Counted from the first letter of the stretch, positions 1 to 7,024 are shown. The stretch is DNA of 14,120 bases from an uncultured Marmoricola sp. (GCF_943913695.1 NZ_CALTZE010000102.1:1-14120), one strand, 5' to 3'. Numbers and translations are program-made. The notes: generated by a model from the letters alone, not told the origin.

Positions 1-16
1 CCTCGAGGAGATCCGC

Positions 17-541
17 ATGAGCACCACCGCCACCACCACCGCCGGCGGCACCACCCGCTGCTGGACCGAGACCGAGACCGCGATCGGGCCGCTGCGGCTC
101 AGCGCCCGGGGCGGGGCGATCACGGCCATCGCCTTCCACCCCTACGCCGACCCGCCGCATGGCGAGCCGCTCGGCCACCGCACCGACGACGAGCCCGTGC
201 TGCGCGAGGCGGTGGCGCAGCTGGCGGCCTACTTCGCCGGCGAGCTCGAGCACTTCGACCTCCCGCTCTCGCCCACCGGCACCGAGTTCCAGCACCGGGT
301 GTGGGCGCAGCTGCGACGCATCCGCTATGGCGAGACCGCGTCCTACGGCGAGGTCGCGCGCGCCCTGGGGCTGACCAACGCTGCGTCGCGCGCCGTGGGC
401 CTGGCCAACGGGCGCAACCCGATCCCGGTCGTGGTGCCCTGCCACCGCGTCATCGGCGCCGACGGCACCCTGACCGGCTATGCCGGCGGGCTGGAGCGCA
501 AGCGCACGCTGCTCGACCTCGAGCAGCGTGCGCTCTTCTGA
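17..541 (+). CDS. ogt: Methylated-DNA--[protein]-cysteine S-methyltransferase
   Basis: Suicide repair protein that moves the methyl group of O6-methylguanine (or O4-methylthymine) in DNA onto its own cysteine. The protein has 174 residues, normal for the Ogt class without an Ada domain. The active-site motif PCHRV is present with the acceptor at Cys142, inside IPVVVPCHRVIG. The preceding region (RRIRYGETASYGEVARALG, then ASRAVGLANGRNPIPVV) matches the winged-helix DNA-binding core, including the Arg finger region and the asparagine hinge (NGRNP). The first 16 residues are Thr-rich and probably disordered. The ATG at 17 follows a GAGGAG Shine-Dalgarno at 5-10. The gene may continue an operon to the left of the window, but that cannot be seen. 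It is convergent with the IclR gene, with 35 bp between them holding only a weak 5-bp hairpin (CGAGC...GCTCG). Confidence 0.93.
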   Translation: MSTTATTTAGGTTRCWTETETAIGPLRLSARGGAITAIAFHPYADPPHGEPLGHRTDDEPVLREAVAQLAAYFAGELEHFDLPLSPTGTEFQHRVWAQLRRIRYGETASYGEVARALGLTNAASRAVGLANGRNPIPVVVPCHRVIGADGTLTGYAGGLERKRTLLDLEQRALF

Positions 542-576
542 GCGAGCCGTGCGCCCGCTCGAGGGCGTCGGTGGGG

Positions 577-1299
577 TCAGTCCGCGGCGGCGCGGCGCAG
601 CGACTCCGAGAGCCGCTCCGCGGCCGCGAGCACCGCGGGCGCGTGCATCCGCCCGGGCTGACGACTCAGTCGCTCCAGCGGGCCGCTCACCGAGACGGCG
701 GCGATGATCTTGCCGCTGGGGGAGCGCACCGGCGCCGAGACCGAGGCCACGCCCTGCTCGCGCTCGCCGATCGACTGGGCCCACCCGCGCCGGCGGATGC
801 CGGCCAGTGCCGTGGCCGAGAAGGCGGCGTGCTGCAGGCCCCGGTGCATGCGCTCGGGGTCCTCCCACGCCAGCAGCACCTGGGCGGCCGAGCCTGCGCG
901 CATGGTCAGCTGCGAGCCGACGGGGATGGTGTCGCGCAGCCCGCTGGGGCGCTCGGCCGCGGCGACGCACACGCGGGCGTCGCCTTGGCGCCGCCACAGC
1001 TGCGCGGACTCGCCGGTGATGTCACGCAGCCGGGCGAGCACGGGCCCCGCGGTGGCCAGCAGCCGGTCCTCGCCCGCGGCGGCCGAGAGCTCGCCGAGGC
1101 GTGGGCCGAGCACGAAGCGGCCCTGCAGGTCGCGTGAGACCAGCCGGTGGTGCTCCAGCGCCACGGCGAGTCGGTGGGCGGTGGGTCGAGCCAGTCCGGT
1201 GCCGGCCACCAGGCCGGCGAGCGTCGCGGGACCCGACTCCAGCGCGGTGAGCACCAGGGCCGCCTTGTCCAGGACACCTACTCCACTTGAGTTGTCCAT
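577..1299 (-). CDS. ndgR: IclR-family transcriptional regulator, NdgR/LtbR type
   Basis: DNA-binding regulator of 240 residues. The N-terminal winged helix-turn-helix spans about residues 8-65 (LDKAALVLTALESGPATLAG, then GLARPTAHRLAVALEHH). An IclR effector-binding domain follows to the end (GESAQLWRRQGDARVCVAAA; ASVSAPVRSPSGKIIAAVSV). The sequence closely resembles NdgR of Streptomyces as I remember it, including the start MDNSSGVGVLDKAALVL. NdgR and its Corynebacterium homologue LtbR are known to control leuCD and other branched-chain and sulfur amino-acid genes. The divergent placement next to leuC supports the same role here. The ATG at 1299 has no clear Shine-Dalgarno, only GAGA 17-20 nt upstream and GAGAT directly abutting, so a short-leader or leaderless transcript is possible. 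Family assignment is sure. The NdgR label is likely from similarity plus context. Confidence 0.93.
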   Translation of the reverse strand: MDNSSGVGVLDKAALVLTALESGPATLAGLVAGTGLARPTAHRLAVALEHHRLVSRDLQGRFVLGPRLGELSAAAGEDRLLATAGPVLARLRDITGESAQLWRRQGDARVCVAAAERPSGLRDTIPVGSQLTMRAGSAAQVLLAWEDPERMHRGLQHAAFSATALAGIRRRGWAQSIGEREQGVASVSAPVRSPSGKIIAAVSVSGPLERLSRQPGRMHAPAVLAAAERLSESLRRAAAD

Positions 1300-1318
1300 A
1301 TCTCAATACTGCCGTCTC

Positions 1319-1342
1319 GTATGTCGGGATACAGCATAGGGT
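1319..1342 (+). promoter_or_regulatory. Candidate NdgR operator and leuC -10 box
   Basis: The divergent ndgR-leuC region contains an imperfect palindrome GTATGTCGGGATAC at 1319-1332, whose two 4-bp arms (GTAT/ATAC) match exactly. It sits 4 bp before TAGGGT (1337-1342), which fits the actinobacterial -10 pattern TANNNT on the plus strand. No convincing -35 is present, as expected if the promoter depends on an activator. The position is 20-33 bp from the ndgR start codon, so one bound dimer could act on both genes. That a regulator binds here is inference from position and symmetry only. Confidence 0.35.
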
Positions 1343-1395
1343 GAGTCCTACGCCGCGCGGGCATCGCGCACCCTGCTGGGGTAGGCCACCTGGTT

Positions 1396-1427
1396 GGACC
1401 GTGTCGACGCGGTCCACATGGGGACCG
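1396..1427 (+). promoter_or_regulatory. leuC leader with two competing hairpins
   Basis: Three 6-bp blocks lie in the long leuC leader: GGACCG (1396-1401), CGGTCC (1410-1415) and GGACCG (1422-1427). The middle block can pair perfectly with either neighbour, giving two mutually exclusive hairpins with loops of 8 and 6 nt. This is the geometry of an attenuator or translation switch. No leucine-rich leader peptide and no U-tract is visible, so the mechanism, if any, is unknown. Confidence 0.35.
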
Positions 1428-1485
1428 CATGTCGAGATGTGCGCGAACTGTTCAGTATGTGGAACGACGTACGTGGGGAAAGGTC

Positions 1486-2940
1486 ATGCTCGAGCTGCAA
1501 GAAGTTGAAAGTTATCGTGCTCGGACGCTCGCCGAGAAGGTGTGGGACGAGCATGTCGTCCGTCGTGCCGACGGCGAGCCCGACCTGCTCTACATCGACC
1601 TGCACCTGATCCACGAGGTCACCTCGCCCCAGGCCTTCGAGGGGCTGCGGCTCGCCGGACGCGGCGTACGCCGTCCCGACCTCACGGTGGCGACCGAGGA
1701 CCACAACGTGCCGACCGTCGACTGGGACCAGCCCATCGCCGACCCGGTCTCGCGCACCCAGGTCGAGACGCTGCGCCGCAACGCCGAGGAGTTCGGCGTG
1801 CGGCTGCACCCCCTCGGCGACCGCGAGCAGGGCATCGTGCACATCATCGGCCCGCAGCTGGGCCTGACGCAGCCCGGCATGACCATCGTGTGCGGCGACA
1901 GCCACACCTCGACCCACGGTGCCTTCGGCGCGATCGCCTTCGGCATCGGCACCTCCGAGGTCGAGCACGTGCTCGCCACCCAGACCCTGCCGCAGAGTCG
2001 GCCCAAGACGATGGCCGTCACGGTCGAGGGCTCGCTGCCCGAGGGCGTCACCGCCAAGGACCTCGTGCTGACGCTGATCGCCCACGCCGGCACCGGCGGC
2101 GGCCAGGGCTACATCGTCGAATACCGCGGCCAGGCCATCGAGGAGCTCTCGATGGAGGGCCGCATGACGGTCTGCAACATGTCGATCGAGTGGGGCGCCA
2201 AGGCGGGCATGATCGCCCCCGACGAGACCACCTTCGCCTACATCGAGGGTCGCCCCGAGGCGCCGAAGGGCGCCGACTGGGACGCCGCGGTCGAGCACTG
2301 GCGCTCCCTGCGCACCGACGACGACGCCCAGTTCGACAAGGAGATCGTGCTCGACGCCTCGACCATGACGCCCTTCGTCACCTGGGGCACCAACCCCGGC
2401 CAGGGCGTGCCGCTCGGGTCGGCCGTGCCCGACCCGGCCGCGTTGGAGGACCCCGAGGAGCGGGGCGCCGCGGAGAAGGCGCTGGACTACATGGCGCTCG
2501 AGGCCGGCACCCCGATGCGTGAGATCGCGGTCGACACCGTCTTCGTCGGCTCGTGCACCAACGGCCGCATCGAGGACCTGCGCCTGGCCGCGGAGGTGCT
2601 GCGTGGTCGCACGGTCGCCGACGACACCCGACTGCTCGTCGTGCCCGGCTCGGTGCGGGTCCGGCTCCAGGCCGAGGCCGAGGGGCTCGACGTCGTCTTC
2701 AAGGAGGCCGGGGCCGAGTGGCGCGGCGCCGGGTGCTCGATGTGCCTGGGCATGAACCCCGACCAGCTCGCCCCCGGCGAGCGCAGCGCGTCGACCTCCA
2801 ACCGCAACTTCGAGGGCCGGCAGGGCAAGGGCGGGCGCACGCACCTGGTCTCGGTGCCGGTCGCGGCGGCCACCGCCGTACGCGGGCGGCTCGCCAGCCC
2901 CGCCGACCTGGAGCCCCTGCCCGAGAGCGCGGAGGTCTGA
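1486..2940 (+). CDS. leuC: 3-isopropylmalate dehydratase, large subunit
   Basis: Catalytic large subunit of isopropylmalate isomerase, an aconitase-family [4Fe-4S] enzyme that interconverts 2- and 3-isopropylmalate in leucine synthesis in the cytoplasm with LeuD. From ATG 1486 the product has 484 residues, slightly longer than usual because of about 12 extra residues before the conserved RTLAEKVWDEHVV. The three cluster ligands are present: Cys357 in VGSCTNGR, and Cys417 and Cys420 in GCSMCLG. Other family motifs are VCGDSHTSTHGAFGAIAFGI and NRNFEGRQGKGGRTHLVSV. ATG 1486 is preferred because GGGGAAAGG lies just upstream (1475-1483). In-frame starts at 1429 (ATG) and 1459 (GTG) lack such a site. 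The leader between ndgR and leuC is about 140 nt and structured. leuD follows one base after the stop codon. Confidence 0.95.
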   Translation: MLELQEVESYRARTLAEKVWDEHVVRRADGEPDLLYIDLHLIHEVTSPQAFEGLRLAGRGVRRPDLTVATEDHNVPTVDWDQPIADPVSRTQVETLRRNAEEFGVRLHPLGDREQGIVHIIGPQLGLTQPGMTIVCGDSHTSTHGAFGAIAFGIGTSEVEHVLATQTLPQSRPKTMAVTVEGSLPEGVTAKDLVLTLIAHAGTGGGQGYIVEYRGQAIEELSMEGRMTVCNMSIEWGAKAGMIAPDETTFAYIEGRPEAPKGADWDAAVEHWRSLRTDDDAQFDKEIVLDASTMTPFVTWGTNPGQGVPLGSAVPDPAALEDPEERGAAEKALDYMALEAGTPMREIAVDTVFVGSCTNGRIEDLRLAAEVLRGRTVADDTRLLVVPGSVRVRLQAEAEGLDVVFKEAGAEWRGAGCSMCLGMNPDQLAPGERSASTSNRNFEGRQGKGGRTHLVSVPVAAATAVRGRLASPADLEPLPESAEV

Positions 2941-2941
2941 G

Positions 2942-3544
2942 ATGGACAAGTTCACCGCTCACACCGGCATCGGCGTGCCGCTGCGACGCAGCAACGTCGA
3001 CACCGACCAGATCATCCCGGCCTCCTACCTCAAGCGGGTCACGCGCACCGGCTTCGAGGACGGCCTGTTCGCCGCCTGGCGCGGCAACCCCGACTTCGTG
3101 CTCAACCAGCCGGCCTACGCCGAGGGGTCGGTGCTCGTGGCCGGTCCCGACTTCGGCACCGGTTCCTCGCGCGAGCACGCCGTGTGGGCGCTGCAGAACT
3201 ACGGCTTCCGCGCGGTCATCTCCCCGCGCTTCGCCGACATCTTCCGCGGCAACTCCGGCAAGGCCGGGCTGCTCGCCGCGCAGGTCGACGAGAAGGTCGT
3301 GCAGCGGCTGTGGGACCTGCTCGAGGCCGAGCCCGGCGCCACCGTCACCGTCGACCTCGAGTCGCGCACGGTGCGTGCCGGCGAGGGACCCGACGCGATC
3401 GAGGACTCCTTCGACATCGACGACTACACCCGCTGGCGGCTGCTCGAAGGACTCGACGACATCGGCATCACCCTGGGTCACGCCGACCAGATCGAGGCCT
3501 TCGAGGCCACCCGGCCGGCCTACAAGCCGGTCACGCTGCACTGA
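2942..3544 (+). CDS. leuD: 3-isopropylmalate dehydratase, small subunit
   Basis: Small 'swivel' subunit of isopropylmalate isomerase, which partners LeuC to complete the active site. The protein has 200 residues, the normal length. Family motifs seen are LRRSNVDTDQIIPASYLKRV near the N terminus, the substrate-binding signature FGTGSSREHAVWALQNYGF in the middle, and PRFADIFRGNSGKAGLL. The start codon lies one base after the leuC stop (TGAGATG), with GGAGG inside the leuC end acting as ribosome site. The two are therefore surely co-transcribed and made in step. The LeuCD unit ends here; hup has its own promoter downstream. Confidence 0.96.
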   Translation: MDKFTAHTGIGVPLRRSNVDTDQIIPASYLKRVTRTGFEDGLFAAWRGNPDFVLNQPAYAEGSVLVAGPDFGTGSSREHAVWALQNYGFRAVISPRFADIFRGNSGKAGLLAAQVDEKVVQRLWDLLEAEPGATVTVDLESRTVRAGEGPDAIEDSFDIDDYTRWRLLEGLDDIGITLGHADQIEAFEATRPAYKPVTLH

Positions 3545-3599
3545 GCGTCACCGCCCCCACGCCCCGCTGTCATGGGGAATTGGTGCTGCCGACACGCTC

Positions 3600-3618
3600 C
3601 GGCGCCGTTGTGGTGCCG
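3600..3618 (+). terminator. Possible weak terminator after leuCD
   Basis: CGGCGCC (3600-3606) and GGTGCCG (3612-3618) can form a 7-bp stem with one G-U pair and a 5-nt loop (GTTGT). ATCACTTTTCCC, which holds a short T run, follows. It is weak by enteric standards and overlaps the -35 of the hup promoter. Confidence 0.3.
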
Positions 3619-3636
3619 ATCACTTTTCCCTAGCGT
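3608..3636 (+). promoter_or_regulatory. Candidate hup promoter
   Basis: TTGTGG (3608-3613) and TAGCGT (3631-3636) are separated by exactly 17 bp, matching housekeeping sigma-factor spacing (-35 TTGACA-like, -10 TANNNT). Transcription would start near 3643, leaving an untranslated leader of about 50 nt before the GTG start of hup at 3692. This would uncouple the abundant HU protein from leucine control. Confidence 0.5.
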
Positions 3637-3691
3637 GCGTGAGGACTAGTCGGGCAATCAGCTCGGCCACGGTGCACGAAAGGGACACCTT

Positions 3692-4441
3692 GTGAACAAG
3701 AGCCAGCTGATCGACACCCTGGCAGCGCGCTTCGAGGGCAACCGGAAGGCCGCTGCCCACGCGCTCGACTCGGTCCTCGACACCATCACGCGCGAGGTCG
3801 CCAAGGGCGAGAAGGTCGCCATCACGGGCTTCGGCTCCTTCGAGAAGAAGGTGCGCGACGCGCGCTGGGTGCGCAACCCCTCGACCGGGGCACGGATCAA
3901 GGCCAAGAAGAAGTCGGTGCCCAACTTCAAGGCCGGCGCTCAGCTCAAGGACGTCGTCTCCGGGGCCAAGAAGCTGCCCAAGCTCACGATCGCCACCGCG
4001 ACCGCGACCCCCGCCAAGGCGACCTCCGCGGCGAAGTCGGCGGCCAAGAAGGTCACCGGCGGCGCCTCGAAGTCCACCACGAGCTCGCCGGCCAAGAAGA
4101 GCAGCAGCTCGAGCACCGCGAAGAAGTTGACCGCGAAGTCGTCGCCGGCCAAGAAGAGCAGCAGCTCGAGTGCGGCGAAGAAGTCGACCACCACGAGCTC
4201 TCCGGCCAAGAAGAGCACGGCGAAGAAGTCGACCACCAAGTCGTCGCCGGCCAAGAAGAGCAGCAGCTCAAGTGCGGCGAAGAAGTCGACCACCAAGAGC
4301 TCACCGGCCAAGAAGAGCACGGCGAAGAAGTCGACGACCAAGTCCACGCCGGCCAAGAAGAGCGCGACCACCAACAGCGCCGCCAAGAAGTCGACCGCCA
4401 AGAAGTCCACTGCCAAGAAGGCTCCGGCCAAGAAGTCCTGA
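3692..4441 (+). CDS. hup: HU-family nucleoid protein with Lys/Ala/Ser-rich tail (HupB/HupS type)
   Basis: Histone-like protein that bends and compacts DNA. Residues 1-90 are a complete HU fold: MNKSQLIDTLAARFEG, then the signature GFGSFEKKVRDARWVRNPST with the beta-arm NPSTG motif, then VPNFKAGAQLKDVV. Residues 91-249 are a low-complexity tail dominated by SPAKK, STAKK and SSSSS units, like eukaryotic H1 tails. Such two-part HU proteins are typical of actinobacteria (HupB of Mycobacterium, HupS of Streptomyces), where the tail binds DNA and is acetylated or phosphorylated. The tail here holds a near-perfect 34-residue duplication. The start is GTG at 3692 with GAAAGGGA at 3678-3685. The gene is monocistronic in appearance and convergent with cofC, with only 25 bp between stop codons and no strong terminator hairpin. 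Confidence 0.95.
   Translation: MNKSQLIDTLAARFEGNRKAAAHALDSVLDTITREVAKGEKVAITGFGSFEKKVRDARWVRNPSTGARIKAKKKSVPNFKAGAQLKDVVSGAKKLPKLTIATATATPAKATSAAKSAAKKVTGGASKSTTSSPAKKSSSSSTAKKLTAKSSPAKKSSSSSAAKKSTTTSSPAKKSTAKKSTTKSSPAKKSSSSSAAKKSTTKSSPAKKSTAKKSTTKSTPAKKSATTNSAAKKSTAKKSTAKKAPAKKS
4139..4342 (+). repeat. 102-bp tandem duplication within the hup tail
   Basis: Positions 4139-4240 and 4241-4342 are two copies of a 102-bp (34-codon) unit, and a partial third begins at 4343. By eye the copies differ at four bases. Three are silent or nearly so and one changes Thr to Lys, leaving the protein copies (residues 150-183 and 184-217) alike at 33 of 34 positions. A partial relative of the unit starts at about 4084. 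The unit encodes alternating SPAKK-SSSSS-AAKK and SPAKK-STAKK blocks, so copy number can change without shifting the frame. Confidence 0.85.
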
Positions 4442-4466
4442 GCCGAGCCTCGCTCAGCTCACACAC

Positions 4467-5156
4467 TCACCCGCGCGGCGCCGCCTCGAGCACCGCGCGG
4501 GTGAGTCGTCCCAGGCCCCACTCGCGGGCCGCCACCAGGTCGGCCTCGGTGTCGACGTCGAGCCGCAGCGAGCCCACGTCCGCTCGCACGGGTCGGGCGC
4601 CCGAGCGCTCGTGGCGCTCGGCCGAGCCGGCACCGAAGTGTGGGTCGAGGTCGACACCCGGACCGGCCGCCAGCAGGGTGGTGCCGGTGCCGTGAGCGTC
4701 GGCGACGTACCACCTCGCGGCGGTCGAGCCGAGCAGCGCAGTGGTGAGGTCGTCGGTGCGCAGCGCCGGGAGGTCGGCGCACATCGCCGCGACGCCCAGC
4801 TCGGGGTGACGCAGGCGTACGCCGCGCTCGGCCCATCGCAGGGCGGCGTTGAGGTCGCCGTACCCCTCGTCGGCCACCACCTCGACGGGCGCGCCCTCGG
4901 CCCCGAGGTCGGGCAGCGGCTCGTCGGTGACGGCGACGACGCGTGCCACCGCGGGGGAGAGCCGTGCCGCGATCAGCGCGTCACCGGCGAAGGCGCGCAT
5001 CAGGGCCGCGCGGTCCGCCACGGCCCCGGAGAGCCGGGTCTTGGCGTGGGCCAGCTGCTTGACGGGCACCAGCAGGCACACCGACGCGGCGCCCGGCGGG
5101 CGTGCGGGGCGGTGGGACGACCCGGGGGGTGGCAGGTTGGACTGGCTGGGGCACAT
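4467..5156 (-). CDS. fbiD: Phosphoenolpyruvate/2-phospho-L-lactate guanylyltransferase (coenzyme F420 synthesis)
   Basis: CofC/FbiD family nucleotidyltransferase. It links GTP to phosphoenolpyruvate (actinobacteria) or 2-phospho-L-lactate (archaea), giving the activated precursor used by FbiA/CofD for F420. The 229 residues show the family pattern: nucleotide-binding VPVKQLAHAKTRL near residue 30, VVAVTDEPLP, a metal-binding MCADLPALR, then GTGTTLLAA and HFGAGSAERHERSGA. The first 25 residues are Pro-rich and outside the conserved fold. ATG 5156 has GAGG 9 nt upstream. A GTG at 5081, right before the core, is an alternative without a good ribosome site. In M. tuberculosis the homologue Rv2983 also sits beside gpsA, which supports the call. 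Whether the natural substrate is PEP or phospholactate cannot be read from the sequence. No other F420 gene is in the window. Confidence 0.88.
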   Translation of the reverse strand: MCPSQSNLPPPGSSHRPARPPGAASVCLLVPVKQLAHAKTRLSGAVADRAALMRAFAGDALIAARLSPAVARVVAVTDEPLPDLGAEGAPVEVVADEGYGDLNAALRWAERGVRLRHPELGVAAMCADLPALRTDDLTTALLGSTAARWYVADAHGTGTTLLAAGPGVDLDPHFGAGSAERHERSGARPVRADVGSLRLDVDTEADLVAAREWGLGRLTRAVLEAAPRG

Positions 5157-5246
5157 CGTCGCGATCCTCGCAGGCGCGCGAGGTCGAGGTCCGCACCGGG
5201 CAGTAGGCTCACCGCCGACGACTCATCGGTGACCAGGGAGGTCCGC

Positions 5247-6017
5247 GTGGCCAAGGTGCGTGCGCTGCAGCAGCCCCAGGGATGGGCGTACGCCGTGGTG
5301 GCCGGCATCGTGCGCCCCGTCCTCACCGTCTCCACCAAGCGCGACTGGATCGACGGCGACAAGGTGCCCGCGACCGGCGGCTGCGTGGTGGTGATGAACC
5401 ACATCTCCCACATCGACCCGCTCGCACTGGGCCACTTCCTCTACGACCATGGGCGACTCGTGCGCTACCTGGCCAAGGAGGCGATCTTCCGCACGCCCGT
5501 GCTCAAGACCATCGCCGCCGGGGCCGGCCAGATCCCCGTCTACCGGGAGACCGATCGTGCCGGTGGCGCGTTCGACGCCGCGGTGGCCGCCGTCGAGGCG
5601 GGGGAGTGCGTCGGGATCTATCCCGAGGGCACCATCACCAAGGACCCCGAGGGCTGGCCCATGCGCGGCAAGACCGGCGCTGCGCGGATCGCGCTCGCGA
5701 CCGGTGCCCCGGTGATCCCGATCGGTCAGTGGGGGGCGCAGGAGGTGCTGCCGGCCTACACCGCGCGGCCCCACGTCGTCCCGCGGCGTACGACCCACTA
5801 CAAGGTGGGCGACCCGGTCGACCTCGCCGACCTGCTCGAGGCTCCGCTCACGGCGGAGGTGCTGCACGAGGCGACCGACCGCATCATGGCCGCGATCACC
5901 GCGCTCGTGGAGGACCTGCGCGGCGGGACCGCCCCGGCGGTGCGCTTCGACCCCAAGGCCTCGGGCGTGCACGAGATCGGCAACCCCGCCAAGCCCCGCA
6001 AGGAGCAGCGCGGATGA
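5247..6017 (+). CDS. plsC: 1-acyl-sn-glycerol-3-phosphate acyltransferase family protein
   Basis: Membrane-associated acyltransferase expected to add a fatty acyl chain to lysophosphatidic acid (or a related acceptor) at the inner membrane face. The product is 256 residues. The catalytic HX4D motif is His52-Asp57 in MNHISHIDPLAL. Motif II is PVYRETDR. Motif III is Glu127-Gly-Thr in YPEGTITKDPEG. Motif IV is GAPVIPIGQWG. A hydrophobic stretch near residues 12-22 (WAYAVVAGIVRPVL) may touch the membrane, but no clear transmembrane helix is seen. The GTG at 5247 is chosen because GGGAGG lies 5 nt upstream (5236-5241); the open frame extends far upstream but that part is non-coding. A -10-like TAGGCT is at 5204-5209. 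It overlaps gpsA by ATGA, so the glycerol-3-phosphate supply and its acylation are made together. The exact substrate is inferred. Confidence 0.9.
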   Translation: MAKVRALQQPQGWAYAVVAGIVRPVLTVSTKRDWIDGDKVPATGGCVVVMNHISHIDPLALGHFLYDHGRLVRYLAKEAIFRTPVLKTIAAGAGQIPVYRETDRAGGAFDAAVAAVEAGECVGIYPEGTITKDPEGWPMRGKTGAARIALATGAPVIPIGQWGAQEVLPAYTARPHVVPRRTTHYKVGDPVDLADLLEAPLTAEVLHEATDRIMAAITALVEDLRGGTAPAVRFDPKASGVHEIGNPAKPRKEQRG

Positions 6018-7024
6018 GCGGGCGCACCAAGGTCACCGTCTTCGGCGCGGGCTCGTGGGGCACGGCCTTCAGCCTGGTGCTCGCCGACGCCGGCCACCAG
6101 GTGACGCTGTGGGGTCGGCGCCCGGAGGTGTGCGAGACGATCAACTCCACCCGCGAGAACGCCGAGTACTTCCCCGGCATCCCGCTGCCCGACACCGTGT
6201 GGGCCACGCCCGACCCCGGCGAGGCCGCGTGGGAGGCGTCCTACGTCGTGCTGGCAGTGCCCTCGCAGAGGCTGCGCGAGAACCTCACCGAGTGGACGCC
6301 GCACCTGCCGCCCGACGCCGTGTTCATCTCCCTGATGAAGGGCATCGAGCTCGGCACCACCAAGCGGATGAGCGAGGTCATCGCCGAGGTCACCGGCGCC
6401 GGGCCCGAGCGGCTCAGCGTCGTCAGCGGTCCCAACCTCGCCCGCGAGATCGCGATGCGAGAGCCGGCCGCCAGCGTCGTGGCGTGCGCCGACGAGGATG
6501 TCGCGCGCCGGGTGCAGGCGCTGTGCCACTCCCAGGCCTTCCGGCCCTACTGGAGCCGCGACGTGATCGGCTGCGAGCTCGGCGGGGCCTACAAGAACGT
6601 CATCGCGCTCTGCGTCGGCATGGCCGTCGGGCTCGGGTTCGGTGACAACACCACCGCCTCGCTGATCACCCGCGGCCTCGCCGAGACCGCGCGCCTGGCC
6701 ATGCGCCTCGGCGCCGACCCGATGACCCTGATGGGACTCGCGGGCCTCGGCGACCTGGTCGCCACCTGCTCCTCGCCGCTCTCGCGCAACCGCACCTTCG
6801 GCGAGAAGCTCGGCCAGGGCATGACGACCGAGGAGATCGTCGCCTCGACGCGGCAGGTCGCCGAGGGCGCGAAGTCGTGCGCCTCGATCTACGACCTCGC
6901 CGCCCGCCACGGCGTCGACGCCCCCGTCGCCGAGCACGTCGACCGCGTCGTACGAGGCGAGATCTCCGCCCGCGACATGATGTACGCCTTCATCGCCCGC
7001 GACACCAAGCACGAGCAGGACTGA
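6014..7024 (+). CDS. gpsA: NAD(P)-dependent glycerol-3-phosphate dehydrogenase
   Basis: Reduces dihydroxyacetone phosphate to sn-glycerol-3-phosphate, the backbone for phospholipids, in the cytoplasm. The 336 residues match the family length. The Rossmann motif VFGAGSWGTAFSLVLADAGH is at residues 9-28. LMKGIE and VVSGPNLAREIA follow. The catalytic lysine is Lys194 in ELGGAYKNVIALCVGMAVG. The C-terminal domain has ITRGLAETARLAMRLGAD and LAGLGDLVATCSSPLSRNR, a strong GpsA signature. The start ATG overlaps the plsC stop by 4 nt (ATGA), indicating translational coupling. The 3' end runs directly into the 21-bp repeat array five bases after the stop. Confidence 0.96.
   Translation: MSGRTKVTVFGAGSWGTAFSLVLADAGHQVTLWGRRPEVCETINSTRENAEYFPGIPLPDTVWATPDPGEAAWEASYVVLAVPSQRLRENLTEWTPHLPPDAVFISLMKGIELGTTKRMSEVIAEVTGAGPERLSVVSGPNLAREIAMREPAASVVACADEDVARRVQALCHSQAFRPYWSRDVIGCELGGAYKNVIALCVGMAVGLGFGDNTTASLITRGLAETARLAMRLGADPMTLMGLAGLGDLVATCSSPLSRNRTFGEKLGQGMTTEEIVASTRQVAEGAKSCASIYDLAARHGVDAPVAEHVDRVVRGEISARDMMYAFIARDTKHEQD

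Noticed and set aside
1341..1486. Leucine-rich leader peptide for leuC attenuation
   Set aside because: The only Leu-Leu pair (near 1373-1378) lies in a frame without a start codon after an upstream stop, and no frame shows a Leu run.
1348..2955. 535-codon open frame on the minus strand opposite leuC
   Set aside because: It is a high-GC shadow of leuC; its translation has no recognisable domain and it begins inside the leuC-leuD junction.
3940..4431. Minus-strand open frame opposite the HU tail with hydrophobic repeats (LFLAGE, VVDFFA)
   Set aside because: The membrane-like look is only the complement of Lys/Ser codons in the HU tail. There is no ribosome site and it mirrors the repeat exactly.
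4442..4466. Terminator between hup and fbiD
   Set aside because: Only a 4-bp GAGC/GCTC stem with a 3-nt loop is visible in 25 bp, which is too weak to list.
4170..5246. Long plus-strand open frame upstream of plsC, running through the hup tail and antisense to cofC
   Set aside because: The translation is Arg/Pro-rich low complexity with no family resemblance. It overlaps hup and fbiD, which are clearly real. A good ribosome site and GTG at 5247 mark the true plsC start.
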